Positions 22,991 through 31,009 are shown, counted from the stretch's first letter. The stretch: DNA of 33,379 nucleotides from Bacillus massilinigeriensis (GCF_900117315.1 NZ_LT630337.1:388040-421418), one strand, 5' to 3'. Notes: a model not told the origin generated them from the letters alone. Program-made: numbers and translations.

Positions 22991-23010
22991 AAAGAGCCTA
23001 CTGGCTCTTT
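22991..23010 (-). terminator. Terminator of the minus-strand HTH gene
   Basis: AAAGAGCC (22991-22998) pairs with GGCTCTTT (23003-23010) around TACT. On the minus strand the stem is followed by TTCTAA, just after the gene ending at 23016. Confidence 0.75.
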
Positions 23011-23015
23011 TCTCG

Positions 23016-23504
23016 TTACCTTCTGTAATTGCTCTGAAAATCCAATATAGATTGACAAATTAAATCTTGGATTTTGTATTGAGAGTAATATTCCTCACAG
23101 AATTTCTTGAATTCTTCATAAAGCTCTGTGTTCATTTTGAGGCTCTTATTTTCATACTTTGCTACTTTACTGTAAATCCTTTCATCAAGCATCAACAATT
23201 TATTGGATTGGTACATTTGGAGCAAACCTTTTAAAGCGTCAAAGTGTTCCTTGATAAAGGCTAGTTCGGCTGATTCATCCTTCTGTTCCGCTTTTAACCG
23301 CTCGTCTTCTGATCTTACGAATGGGTAATACTGTTTGTCCGATTGGTGGTAAAAGTAATCTCCGGCCCTCATTTCTTTTGTAAATGTGCTGTATGGGATA
23401 CCGAACATCTCAGCTACTTTCTTTAAATCATACTTTTGTAATAGAAGGTTCACTTCTTCTACTCTTTTTGATGGTTTCGTTGTAAAGAATGTGTCTTTGT
23501 CCAT
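23016..23504 (-). CDS. DNA-binding protein with HTH and C-terminal ribbon-helix-helix-like part
   Basis: A 162-residue protein read from ATG 23504 with AAGGAGTTGTTCAC upstream; the frame is open 27 codons further, but that stretch would be an unlikely hydrophobic extension. VEEVNLLLQKYDLKKVAEMF then GIPYSTFTKEMRAGDYFYHQ is an HTH of the type found in plasmid and phage regulators. A linker rich in Glu and Lys follows. The C-terminal LKMNTELYEEFKKFCEEYYS and YKIQDLICQSILDFQSNYRR looks like a ribbon-helix-helix pair. It is divergent from the DUF6414 gene 80 bases away and probably controls that intergenic region. Confidence 0.72.
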   Translation of the reverse strand: MDKDTFFTTKPSKRVEEVNLLLQKYDLKKVAEMFGIPYSTFTKEMRAGDYFYHQSDKQYYPFVRSEDERLKAEQKDESAELAFIKEHFDALKGLLQMYQSNKLLMLDERIYSKVAKYENKSLKMNTELYEEFKKFCEEYYSQYKIQDLICQSILDFQSNYRR

Positions 23505-23584
23505 GTGAACAACTCCTTTCCTTTTATGAAGATATAGTATTATAGATAGAAAGAGTCTTATTATTCCAACGGGGAGGAAATGCA

Positions 23585-24463
23585 ATGAAAGAAACCGAAA
23601 AGGAATTTGTTTTGCCTATTACAACCTATCTTAATCAAAAGATTGTTTTTGATTTGTTGGCGGTAATAGAGGATGGATTTGCACAAGTAACTAATCTAAA
23701 TATCTCAACTACAAAAGGTATCACGACAACTGGAAGTGTTGATGGTGAAGGTGGATTTGGGCTTTATGGAGTAAAAACAAAAATTAAAGCTGCATTTGGA
23801 AAGGAAAATAATAGTAGGGATGAGAAGATTGCTAATGAAGAAAGAGTACATACCCCAACGTCATTATTTTCAAAGTTAGTATCATTTTTGAATGAAAAAG
23901 AATTAATCAAGGATGTATTAAGCAGTGAGGATTTACAACAACTAGAAACAGGTAGTTTCGTAAGGTTCAATAGTGTTTTGGAAAAAAACCCATTAGTTTC
24001 ATTGTTGGATTCAGTTGAACAAATAGGTGTCATGGCAACGAGTTTTCAAGAAAAAAAGGGTGGTAAAAAGAATAACGATCAGGAAATTCTTAAACAGATT
24101 AAGGTAATGAAGAAAGGCTTGGTGGAAAACGGTATTTTAGATTTAATTTGTACGATAAATACCTCTGAAAATTTAAAGGCCGTAATTCCTGTCTATATGG
24201 ATTATTTTGTTCATAATAATTTGAATGAAATTATTGATGGGAATTATACAGTTATTGGAAAGGTCGTTAAGGTGGTTAATGACTCAGATGATAATATTAA
24301 TCTATTCAGAAATACTGGATTCAATTTGTTCAAACAAAATACACTCGATGGCTTGTTTAGAACAATGAATAACGGAGTTGACGAACAACTTGACTTTCCA
24401 GATATTGAATCCAAAATCTCTGCACCTTCTTTGTTGGTAATACCTATCGCTGTTTATTCTTGA
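23585..24463 (+). CDS. DUF6414 family protein
   Basis: A 292-residue protein with GGGGAGGAAATGCA before ATG 23585. Near the N-terminus, FVLPITTYLNQKIVFDLLAV followed by IEDGFAQVTNLNISTTKGIT is the motif I associate with DUF6414. The middle, EERVHTPTSLFSKLVSFLNE then KELIKDVLSSEDLQQLETGS and FVRFNSVLEKNPLVSLLDSV, continues the family pattern; a lysine-rich loop (about 157-172) splits it from a C-terminal alpha/beta region. No enzyme motif was seen. The family is known mainly from mobile or defence-type gene neighbourhoods, which is a recollection and not tested here. It pairs with the divergent HTH gene. Confidence 0.72.
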   Translation: MKETEKEFVLPITTYLNQKIVFDLLAVIEDGFAQVTNLNISTTKGITTTGSVDGEGGFGLYGVKTKIKAAFGKENNSRDEKIANEERVHTPTSLFSKLVSFLNEKELIKDVLSSEDLQQLETGSFVRFNSVLEKNPLVSLLDSVEQIGVMATSFQEKKGGKKNNDQEILKQIKVMKKGLVENGILDLICTINTSENLKAVIPVYMDYFVHNNLNEIIDGNYTVIGKVVKVVNDSDDNINLFRNTGFNLFKQNTLDGLFRTMNNGVDEQLDFPDIESKISAPSLLVIPIAVYS

Positions 24464-24836
24464 TTCGTAATTCAAATTAAAGGTGAAATCCACTGCTCAA
24501 GAATATTTGCTATGGTTTGTCTACACCTAGCAATCTACACATGTGGAGACGGTGGCATTGATATCATGGAAAGAAAAATAAGTGGCACAAGTTAGCGTAT
24601 TTCCGGGCTTTTTTGCAAGGTTGTAGTCTATCAGGGACGCTTGGTGGAGGTTCGGAAACTGTCTATGGAACATATCTACCGCTTAGGGTTTAGGCTGTGG
24701 ATTAGATGTGGAAGGTTGTGGCAGTGGATTAGAATTTGCGAGTTAGTGGATTAATACTCATAGCAGTTCAGTACACCCGACCGTTTTGAAATTGAGTTAG
24801 TGGATTGGATAACAGAGAGAAAGGAGGCATAACTGC
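24464..24836. repeat. Gene-free tract with four GTGGATT repeats
   Basis: No gene of note. GTGGATT occurs at 24697, 24724, 24746 and 24800 (spacing 27, 22 and 54), all on the same strand, and GAGTTAGTGGATT is repeated at 24740 and 24794. The word is one base from a DnaA-box core (TGTGGATaA). The last copies run up to the ribosome binding site of yoaP. They could be binding sites for a regulator or iteron-like sequences. Confidence 0.5.
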
Positions 24837-25589
24837 ATGTCTGAAGAGTTTATTAATATAACACAGGATAACATAGGGGATGAGCATTTATGCTGTATTA
24901 TCAGGAGCAAGAAACCGCATCCCGGTGTTGAGGCAAAAAGAGCATGGCTTACAAAACGATTAAATGAAGGTCATGTATTCAGAAAACTGAACGCAAAAGG
25001 CTGCTGTTTTATAGAATTTGCACCTCTGGAAACAGCATGGACGCCCATAATAGGCAATAACTATTATTACATATATTGCCTTTGGGTCTCTGGCGACTTC
25101 AAAGGAAAAGGATACGGAAAAGCGTTGATGGATTACTGTATTTCCGATGCAAAAGAAAAAGGAATGTCTGGCGTTTGTATGCTTGGAGCAAAAAAACAGA
25201 AAAACTGGCTTTCCAATCAGGCCTTTGCGAAAAAGTATGGTTTTGAGTCTGTTGATGCTACAGAAGACGGATATGAATTATTGGCTCTTTCTTTTGATGG
25301 AACAATACCACACTTTACCGATAAAGCACGAAAGGAGCAGATAGAGAAACAAGAATTGACTATTTATTACAGTATGCAGTGTCCTTTTATTATGCAGAAG
25401 ATTGAAGAAATAAAACAATACTGTGATGATAATAAGGTTACAGCGTCAATTGTTCCTGTTGATTCTTTAGAAGCTGCAAAGAGCTTGCCTTGTGTTTTTA
25501 ACAACTGGGGTGCGTTTTATAAAGGCAAATTTGAAACAGTGAACCTATTAGATAAGACTGCAGTCGAAAAAATATTAGAAAGGAAATAG
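24837..25589 (+). CDS. yoaP: YoaP-type GNAT N-acetyltransferase
   Basis: A 250-residue protein matching the Bacillus YoaP architecture. Residues 1-152 are a GNAT fold: KPHPGVEAKRAWLTKRLNEG, FRKLNAKGCCFIEFAPLETA, then the acetyl-CoA loop FKGKGYGKALMDYC at about 88-101. Residues 170-245 form the extra YoaP-like C-terminal domain, thioredoxin-like in pattern (LTIYYSMQCPFIMQKIEEI, then SLPCVFNNWGAFYKGKFETV). The substrate is unknown. AAAGGAGGCATAACTGC precedes the ATG. It was probably part of a transferable block: a truncated second GNAT gene follows 5 bases after its stop. Confidence 0.88.
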   Translation: MSEEFINITQDNIGDEHLCCIIRSKKPHPGVEAKRAWLTKRLNEGHVFRKLNAKGCCFIEFAPLETAWTPIIGNNYYYIYCLWVSGDFKGKGYGKALMDYCISDAKEKGMSGVCMLGAKKQKNWLSNQAFAKKYGFESVDATEDGYELLALSFDGTIPHFTDKARKEQIEKQELTIYYSMQCPFIMQKIEEIKQYCDDNKVTASIVPVDSLEAAKSLPCVFNNWGAFYKGKFETVNLLDKTAVEKILERK

Positions 25590-25593
25590 AAAA

Positions 25594-25728
25594 ATGGAAT
25601 TTCAAACTGAAAGATTAATTCTCCGCCCGTGGAAGAAATCGGACGCAGAGAGTTTATATGAATACGCTAAAGGACCCGTTAGTAGGGCCAATTGCCGGAT
25701 GACCAATACACACAAGTGTTGGTGAGCT
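25594..25728 (+). pseudogene. GNAT acetyltransferase, N-terminal remnant
   Basis: From ATG 25594 the frame gives MEFQTERLILRPWKKSDAES followed by LYEYAK, the usual start of RimJ-type GNAT acetyltransferases. After a one-base insertion near AAAGGACCC the sequence continues in another frame as DPLVGPIAG, then TGA where TGG (the W of a GWP-I-H-T-S motif) is expected, then PIHTSV. The sequence switches to an unrelated gene at about 25728. It is dead and truncated. The usual full length is about 180 residues. Confidence 0.75.
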
Positions 25729-25918
25729 CTACCCGAAGATGCTTGCACCGCACCCGGAGTGGCAAGTGATTCGAGAGTACTACTGTCCTGAGTGTGCGAC
25801 TCAGCTTGAAGTAGAAGCAGTTACGCCTTGGTATCCAATATTAAAAGATTTCGAACCTGATATTGATGCTTTTTATCATAAGTGGATTAAGCTCCCATTA
25901 CCACAAGCTAATTCATAG
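25729..25918 (+). pseudogene. Acetone carboxylase gamma-subunit-like, C-terminal remnant
   Basis: The frame ending in TAG at 25916-25918 reads GELYPKMLAPHPEWQVIREY, YCPECATQLEVEAVTPWYPI, LKDFEPDIDAFYHKWIKLPL. The REYYCPxCxTQLEVEA and P-x-YP-x-x-x-DFxPDxDxFYxxW motifs are those of the gamma subunit of acetone carboxylases and related hydantoinase-type complexes, where the cysteines are near the metal-binding end. Only about 62 residues of roughly 165 remain, with no start. No alpha or beta subunit is nearby. The fusion with the GNAT remnant at about 25728 marks a deletion or recombination junction. Confidence 0.75.
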
Positions 25919-25927
25919 GGAAAAGGG

Positions 25928-25944
25928 CGGCAGTTATACTGCCG
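25928..25944. repeat. Short hairpin after the remnant
   Basis: CGGCAGT (25928-25934) pairs with ACTGCCG (25938-25944) around TAT. It is followed at once by a second hairpin at 25950. Confidence 0.6.
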
Positions 25945-25949
25945 TCTCA

Positions 25950-25993
25950 GACTGTAGAAACTCGATGAAAATTAAGTTTCTACAGTCTTTTTT
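25950..25993 (+). terminator. Strong hairpin with T-run, at the start of the IS1182 remnant
   Basis: GACTGTAGAAACT (25950-25962) is a perfect 13-base complement of AGTTTCTACAGTC (25975-25987), followed by six T residues. It could be a terminator or the terminal repeat region of the IS1182-type element whose transposase begins at 26034. Confidence 0.8.
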
Positions 25994-26033
25994 GTTTTAC
26001 AATAGAAGTAGAACAATGCTTGAGGTGATGAGT

Positions 26034-26108
26034 ATGCTTTCTAAATATAATTCTATCCAACGTGATCAGGTTGAAATGATTGCTTTTGATTCGCCACTCG
26101 GTAGGTAG
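26034..26108 (+). pseudogene. IS1182-family transposase, first 24 residues only
   Basis: ATG 26034, with TTGAGGTGATGAG upstream, begins MLSKYNSIQRDQVEMIAFDS then PLGR and a stop at 26106-26108. The start MLSKxNSIQRDQxEMvxxD is the standard N-terminus of IS1182-family transposases. The rest of the gene (about 450 residues) is missing, so this is a scar of an element removed by deletion. Confidence 0.8.
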
Positions 26109-26187
26109 GCATCTAACAAAGATGCTATTATATCATTTTGGAACAATCAAGGATGCTCCCATGAAAATGCAGCCACAGTAATCCAGT

Positions 26188-26493
26188 ATGAATAATTTTA
26201 GAATATGGAGAAATGGAAGGATACAGATTGTTCCTGAAGACTATTATTAACAATTGATTATTCAAAGAGCAAAATATCTACACAGAAAACCGAAGTTGAA
26301 GGGCTTTATGAAATCTGCAAGACTAATCGGTGATGTTCTTGGACAATTAGAACAGTATGTAGGTGATTCGTTTTTAGAATATCGACTTAAAAAACTGATA
26401 GAAGCAGGAATATTTGAGTCAGTAGGAAGTCTTGAAGCGATGCGTTTTTATAGTGTGCGATTGAAGCAGTGGTGTTTGAGGAGGATAGTATGA
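26188..26493 (+). pseudogene. DUF3658 remnant, paralogue of the gene at 5345
   Basis: The frame from 26188 reads MNNFRIWRNGRIQIVPEDYY, an in-frame TAA (26248-26250) and then QLIIQRAKYLHRK, FMKSARLIGDVLGQLEQYVG, DSFLEYRLKKLIEAGIFESV and AMRFYSVRLKQ. It aligns over its full length with the C-terminal third of the DUF1835 protein at 5345-6412 (for example FMKSARLIGEVIGHLDQYMG and MRYYSVRL). The N-terminal domain is absent and the stop codon disrupts what is left. It lies directly downstream of the IS1182 scar, which probably removed the front part. Confidence 0.85.
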
Positions 26494-26826
26494 ACTGTTT
26501 TTGTGAAAGTGAAGAGATATATGATTTAAATAGAAGGGGATGTAGGAGCAGACTCAATTGGGTGCAATAGATGCGGTTGCAATCTAGATATTGAAGACGT
26601 TCCGATTTCTTATGGATTAGCTGAAAAATTGTCATTTTGTGCAACGAAATATGGGAAATGGATTGATTGGGATAAGGATACATTGCTTCTTAATGGAATC
26701 GACTTAGAAGATCAATTTAATCAGATGGGAGTAGCTTTAACCGAAAAAGTGAAACAAGATCTTGGTGGAAAATATAAAGTGAAATACACACCTTCAAAGA
26801 GTGCAAGAAATTACGAAAAAAAATGA
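26490..26826 (+). pseudogene. Unrecognised small cysteine-containing protein, frameshifted
   Basis: ATG 26490 (GAGGAGGATAG upstream) gives MNCFCESEEIYDLN, and a shift near TTAAATAGAAGGGGATG moves to the frame that continues IEGDVGADSIGCNRCGCNLD, IEDVPISYGLAEKLSFCATK, YGKWIDWDKDTLLLNGIDLE and ends at TGA 26824. The joined protein has CFC and CNRCGC motifs that may bind metal. I recall similar proteins in Bacillus, without a function. One base insertion explains the break. It overlaps the stop of the DUF3658 remnant, as if the two were once an operon. Confidence 0.7.
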
Positions 26827-27041
26827 TTGAAAGTTTTGGCAAGAAAGGCTTGAAGTAATTGGAGATTGTTCCATCGTTTTATCATACAAGGATTCTTTAT
26901 TTCCTAAAATCACCACTAATATTATCTTTCTATAATCCTATTTCTTTTTGGATATGAAAATTCGATCATTTTTCTAAATACTATTTGTAAAAATAAGTAA
27001 TATCATATTGAGAAAGAATAAAACCATTTTGAAAGTATGGG

Positions 27042-28109
27042 ATGAAAATGAAAACAATACTGCCGTTTGGAATAAAATACACACCAATGGAAAAGTTAGC
27101 ATTAATTAACTTTGAGAAGAAACCAGATACAATTTATAAAGGATTAGAGTTGCAATATCTAAATGGTCATGATATTGGAAAAGGATTTCGGATATTGGCT
27201 TATAGAAATGATGGATATGTAGATATGTATGATGACATGTCACTAAAGTTTGATCCAAATGAGCAATGCAATGTTGCTGAAAAGGGATTAAATAAGCATA
27301 TACAAACGAACATAGATAATACTGTTTTTGAAAAAGTAGATGGATGTGTACAAATTTCATTTGATTTTGAGGATTTGGATAAACGAGCGATTCATGTATA
27401 TATTAAAGAACAGATTAAAAAGAAAAGTACTCCCATGAATTTATTGGCACCCATTGGTTTTGGAAGTAAAAGACCATCATGTCTTCCAATATTTTTCTTA
27501 CATAACTTTGATTTTATTAGAAGAAAGAATACTATTGTGGATATTCGTATTGATGAGACAGTTTTGAATTTAGATCCTTTTCCATTTCCGTTTCCTATGA
27601 ATGGACAAATGCGATACTATACAAGATTTTCCATGGAAAGTCAGATTATAGAATTCATTCCAATTGATATGAAAGTGAAAGAAATAGAATTAGATGAGCA
27701 GATGCAATATTTTGATCAAGGTATTCAATATAGGTTTGTTAAAACAGCATTCGGGATAGGATTGTCACAAATAGAATTAATGCAAAACAAAAAAGTTGTG
27801 ATAAATTTTACCCCAGCATTTGTGATGGATGATCAGACTGGTGAGTTTTCCATTTGTCCATCTGAGCAAATGGGACATGTTGACGGGATATTTCAGGTGA
27901 AAAGAAATGGTAATTTTGTAGAAATCTCTATCATACCAAATAAAGGGTGGATTAGTGCTCCAAATTCAATGATGACAAAAGTAATATTATCACCTAAATC
28001 AATATTTTGTATTTGGTGTAAAAAATATCAATATTTAGCAATGATTGATTTGATAAAGTTGAGTGTAAGGGCAAAATGGATTAATGAGAATCAGAAAGAA
28101 AACGCATAG
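27042..28109 (+). CDS. Hypothetical protein (355 aa), unrecognised
   Basis: A 355-residue protein without signal peptide or membrane helix. The start is ATG 27042 or 27048; neither has a strong ribosome binding site. Visible features are beta-rich blocks (GFRILAYRNDGYVDMYDDMS, then VDIRIDETVLNLDPFPFPFP, FTPAFVMDDQTGEFSICPSE) and a basic C-terminal tail. The pattern with paired hydrophobic strands and conserved-looking FPFPFPMNGQ suggests a lipocalin-like or jellyroll fold, which is speculation. Codon use is AT-rich like its surroundings. The 215-base gap before it shows no clear promoter beyond AT-rich sequence. Confidence 0.75.
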   Translation: MKMKTILPFGIKYTPMEKLALINFEKKPDTIYKGLELQYLNGHDIGKGFRILAYRNDGYVDMYDDMSLKFDPNEQCNVAEKGLNKHIQTNIDNTVFEKVDGCVQISFDFEDLDKRAIHVYIKEQIKKKSTPMNLLAPIGFGSKRPSCLPIFFLHNFDFIRRKNTIVDIRIDETVLNLDPFPFPFPMNGQMRYYTRFSMESQIIEFIPIDMKVKEIELDEQMQYFDQGIQYRFVKTAFGIGLSQIELMQNKKVVINFTPAFVMDDQTGEFSICPSEQMGHVDGIFQVKRNGNFVEISIIPNKGWISAPNSMMTKVILSPKSIFCIWCKKYQYLAMIDLIKLSVRAKWINENQKENA

Positions 28110-28165
28110 TTTTAGCGCTGTCTATCTCATAAGTATCCCGTGAGGTGTGTTTCATCACAAAGTAT

Positions 28166-28198
28166 ATTTAACAGAAATATTCTGTTAAATTGTATAAT
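28166..28198 (+). promoter_or_regulatory. Operator-like palindrome overlapping a promoter
   Basis: ATTTAACAGA (28166-28175) pairs with TCTGTTAAAT (28181-28190) around AATAT, a symmetric repressor-type site. TTAACA within it, 19 bases from TATAAT (28193-28198), could act as the -35, so a bound protein would block transcription. No gene follows in the 550 bases downstream. Confidence 0.6.
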
Positions 28199-28243
28199 GA
28201 TAAATGAATGACTGATGTGGAGTGAATCTCGCGACTCATTTTA

Positions 28244-28279
28244 AACAAGGCAACAGCCCTTCTGAGGCGTTGCCTTGTT
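28244..28279 (+). terminator. Hairpin downstream of the orphan promoter
   Basis: AACAAGGCAAC (28244-28254) pairs perfectly with GTTGCCTTGTT (28269-28279) around a 14-base loop. Only weak T content follows. It would end a transcript of about 75 bases from the promoter at 28193. Confidence 0.6.
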
Positions 28280-28773
28280 ACATGTCTTGTAACGATTTAT
28301 AAAACTGTATTGAATATGAATATTGCCATCGCTTTGACAAGTGATCTTCTAAAACAGAGAACGGAGGACCTGCGGCGCTAATTCCTTTCCTTCAGGTTAG
28401 GAATTTACTTAAGCATTTGTCCGATATTAATCAGGCCCAAACAGGAGAGAGACCTTGATTAATGATTGCTAGTGATGATTTTCTTTGCTGCAATGGCTCT
28501 CGGCTTACCTGACCTCTTATTTTAAGTGACTTAAGGGCGATTCACACGGTTATTCTGTTTGCAGTTTTTCCATGTCGAACACTACCTAAACGACAGCTTT
28601 TTGACAGAGTGGCATCTCTGACCCAGGTGAAATTTATACTTGTAACGTTAATCTAACCTTTTGAGAAATAAATTGCACCATTTTGCTTTAGGTATATATC
28701 GAAAATTTATTATTGATTTTTGAAACTTTTTCTAAAGATTAATTTCACTAATAGTTGAAAGGGGTTGAGAGAG

Positions 28774-29313
28774 ATGGAGTTAGAGAATGAAAAGATGGTT
28801 AAAAAAGCAATCAGGGGCAATAAAAAAGCTTTTGAACATCTCATGAAGCAGCATTATGAACGAATCTACCGGACTGCTTATCTTTATGTACATAACGAAG
28901 AGGATGCATTAGATGTCGTTCAAGAGACAACGTATCAAGCCTTTAAGAGTATTCATTCGTTAAAGCATCCGGAATATTTTATGACTTGGCTTACAAAAAT
29001 CATTATCCGTTGTGCTGGCCAAATTCTTAAGAAAAGAAATAATATTGTACCGCTAACGGATGAAGTATTGTCAAATTTAACAGTAACCTATCATTCAGGC
29101 TATGACGAAGGCATAAATCTATTAAATGTGATTGGACAGTTAAAAGAGAATTATCAATCCGTTATTATTTTGTTTTACTACTATGATTATTCAATTAAAG
29201 CCATTAGTGAAATCATGGAAATCCCCGAAGGAACGGTAAAAACTTATTTAAGTAGAGGAAAAGCCGAATTAAAAAAGTCTTATAAAGAAGAGGAGGGCAA
29301 ATGCAATGGATAA
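28774..29313 (+). CDS. ECF-type sigma-70 factor
   Basis: A 179-residue ECF sigma factor. ATG 28774 is preferred over TTG 28765 because GAAAGGGG ends at 28763. Region 2 spans about residues 10-75 ([20 protein letters not shown], then [20 protein letters not shown]), and region 4 about 112-165 ([20 protein letters not shown] then [20 protein letters not shown]). The last 8 bases overlap the anti-sigma gene. A TGAAAC at 28721 is a plausible ECF -35, but the matching -10 is not clear. Confidence 0.92.
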   Translation: MELENEKMVKKAIRGNKKAFEHLMKQHYERIYRTAYLYVHNEEDALDVVQETTYQAFKSIHSLKHPEYFMTWLTKIIIRCAGQILKKRNNIVPLTDEVLSNLTVTYHSGYDEGINLLNVIGQLKENYQSVIILFYYYDYSIKAISEIMEIPEGTVKTYLSRGKAELKKSYKEEEGKCNG

Positions 29314-30721
29314 CAAAGAAGTAAAAAGAGCGATTGAAAAAATAGTAGTACCAAAAGAAAAAGTGTTTCACGCTATTGATAAAGGCATAAAAATGTCAGA
29401 TCAAGGTAGAAAAATGAAAAAAAAGAAAGTTCTTGCAGGTTCAATTGCTGCCGCTGCTCTTCTTGGAATGACTGTTGCCTCTGGTTTTATTAATCCTACT
29501 ATGAACAGAGTATTAGCGATTGCACCCTTAATTGGCGGGATCTTTCAAGAGTTTGGTGATTCAATGGGTGTTGAACTTGCGAATCAAGATGCAGTTACAG
29601 AATTAAATCAATCCTTAACTAAAAATGGAGTGACTGTAAAACTTACCAGCGCTTATTTTGATGGTAATGTGGTTTCAATTACCGGATTTGTTGATAAAAA
29701 TGTTGAAAAAGGGCATAACGAAAAAGGGGAAGTAAGTTTTGATGTAAACTTTGAACATAATAAAGGGGACAATGACCCTTGGCTAAATGGAAAGTCGACT
29801 GACATTAAGAAAGTTAAGGGAGGATATAATTTTCAATGGAAAATGGAATATCCTTATAAGACTATTAAAGCTAATTTTTCTCTACCTATCACAATTCATT
29901 ATATAAACGGGATAAAAGGTGAATGGAATTTTGACATCCCAATTCAACAGGAAAAAAACAGTTCACTCGCTATTGATCAAGAGCAAGAGTATCCAAAAGA
30001 AGAGGTCAAAATCCGTATAAAGGAAATTCTTAACGCAAAAGCGTCATCTTCGCTAATCTATGAGACAGTTCAGAAATACAAGAGTGATGATATTCATTTC
30101 TCTAAAGCAATTGATGAAAATGGAAAGGTATACAGGTTTGGAAACGGAACGATACTTGAGGAATCAGTTCAAGAAGATGGATATCATAGAACGATTCGTA
30201 CTGATATGACCAAGTTGAATTCAACAATTACTTCCCTTACATTTTTTCAGACGATAAATGTAGCAGATCCAAAAGTAGAACAGCTACTGAACAAAACATC
30301 ATTTACCTTTAATAGCAAACGTCTTGGTTTAGACATGCAGGTAAATGACATTACTCGAAAAGGAAATAAACTCGTAATCGATTATCAATTCACCGGTCTG
30401 TCAAAGAGATTAAGTAGGCAGCAGCTTGGGGTGTTTGAAAATAACTTGCAGTATGAGTTGTTGTTGGTAGATAAAGATTATATTGGTGAAATTGATCCTA
30501 AAAATCCAGTATCACCTGAAAACCATAGCATCCACTTGAATATGGTGAAAACAATCAATAAAAAGATAGCACGCTTCCAATCTACATTCGATTTAGACGG
30601 AGAAGAAAAAATTAAGAACTTTAAGCTGGAAAATACAATCTTTCAGTTCAATTTTTCAAACTTTGTTCCGGCGAAGGATTTAAAACCATTTACAGTTGAA
30701 CTCCCTAAGGAAGAAGAATAA
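29306..30721 (+). CDS. DUF4179-domain anti-sigma factor with DUF5643-like C-terminus
   Basis: A 471-residue protein overlapping the sigma gene by 8 bases with AGGAGGGCAAATGCA ahead of the ATG. Residues 1-40 are charged and cytoplasmic (ending GRKMKKKK), 42-62 form one hydrophobic helix ([20 protein letters not shown]), and DUF4179 follows with [20 protein letters not shown] and [20 protein letters not shown]. The C-terminal half (about 225-465) fits DUF5643 and ends in a beta-rich domain. It should hold the partner sigma factor at the membrane, as in the two pairs at 570-4447, of which this is the third. Confidence 0.87.
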   Translation: MDNKEVKRAIEKIVVPKEKVFHAIDKGIKMSDQGRKMKKKKVLAGSIAAAALLGMTVASGFINPTMNRVLAIAPLIGGIFQEFGDSMGVELANQDAVTELNQSLTKNGVTVKLTSAYFDGNVVSITGFVDKNVEKGHNEKGEVSFDVNFEHNKGDNDPWLNGKSTDIKKVKGGYNFQWKMEYPYKTIKANFSLPITIHYINGIKGEWNFDIPIQQEKNSSLAIDQEQEYPKEEVKIRIKEILNAKASSSLIYETVQKYKSDDIHFSKAIDENGKVYRFGNGTILEESVQEDGYHRTIRTDMTKLNSTITSLTFFQTINVADPKVEQLLNKTSFTFNSKRLGLDMQVNDITRKGNKLVIDYQFTGLSKRLSRQQLGVFENNLQYELLLVDKDYIGEIDPKNPVSPENHSIHLNMVKTINKKIARFQSTFDLDGEEKIKNFKLENTIFQFNFSNFVPAKDLKPFTVELPKEEE

Positions 30722-30801
30722 TCATACCAGGTATCTTTAGTGTTGCCCCATACACTCATCAAAGGTGGAAGTTGTAGAAAAATTAATATTGAAATAGAAA
30801 G

Positions 30802-30837
30802 AAGCTCATTCCAATTTTAGTTTGGATGAGCTTTTTG
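30802..30837 (+). terminator. Rho-independent terminator of the third sigma operon
   Basis: AAGCTCATTCCAA (30802-30814) pairs with TTGGATGAGCTT (30822-30833) with one bulged base, followed by TTTT. Confidence 0.85.
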
Positions 30838-30846
30838 AGGTACAAG

Positions 30847-30865
30847 GGGACAGGTCCATCGTCCC
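30847..30865. repeat. GGGAC/GTCCC palindrome
   Basis: GGGAC (30847-30851) pairs with GTCCC (30861-30865) around AGGTCCATC. Similar units lie at 211 and 30969. Confidence 0.5.
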
Positions 30866-30968
30866 GTAAAAAAAATCTAATTAAATTTTATAAGAATATA
30901 ATGTCGAAAAAATTCTGCATATAACCAAGTCTTCGCAGAGCTTTTTCTTTTTGTCCAAGGGAGGGATT

Positions 30969-30987
30969 GGGACAAGGAACCTGTCCC
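30969..30987. repeat. GGGACA/TGTCCC palindrome
   Basis: GGGACA and TGTCCC flank AGGAACC, and GTCCC is repeated at 30991-30995. It lies at the end of the yfmM gene, in the convergent gap, and may be a dispersed repeat. Confidence 0.5.
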
Positions 30988-31009
30988 TGTGTCCCTTCTT
31001 AACCATTAT

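Larger units (their letters stand above)
28110..28773. other. Gene-free tract with orphan operator/promoter and hairpins
   Basis: No gene is supported. It contains the palindrome at 28166, a TATAAT at 28193, a hairpin at 28244, an imperfect hairpin from about 28427 (ATTAATCAGG with CCTTGATTAAT), a TTAAGT/ACTTAA palindrome at 28522, and a candidate ECF -35 (TGAAAC, 28721-28726) before the sigma gene. Decayed coding sequence is possible, but I could not join a protein from it. Confidence 0.5.

Noticed and set aside
25863-26108. 81-codon open frame spanning the remnant and terminator
   Set aside because: Only its last 24 codons, from ATG 26034, match a known N-terminus (IS1182); the rest runs through the acetone carboxylase remnant in a different frame and two hairpins.
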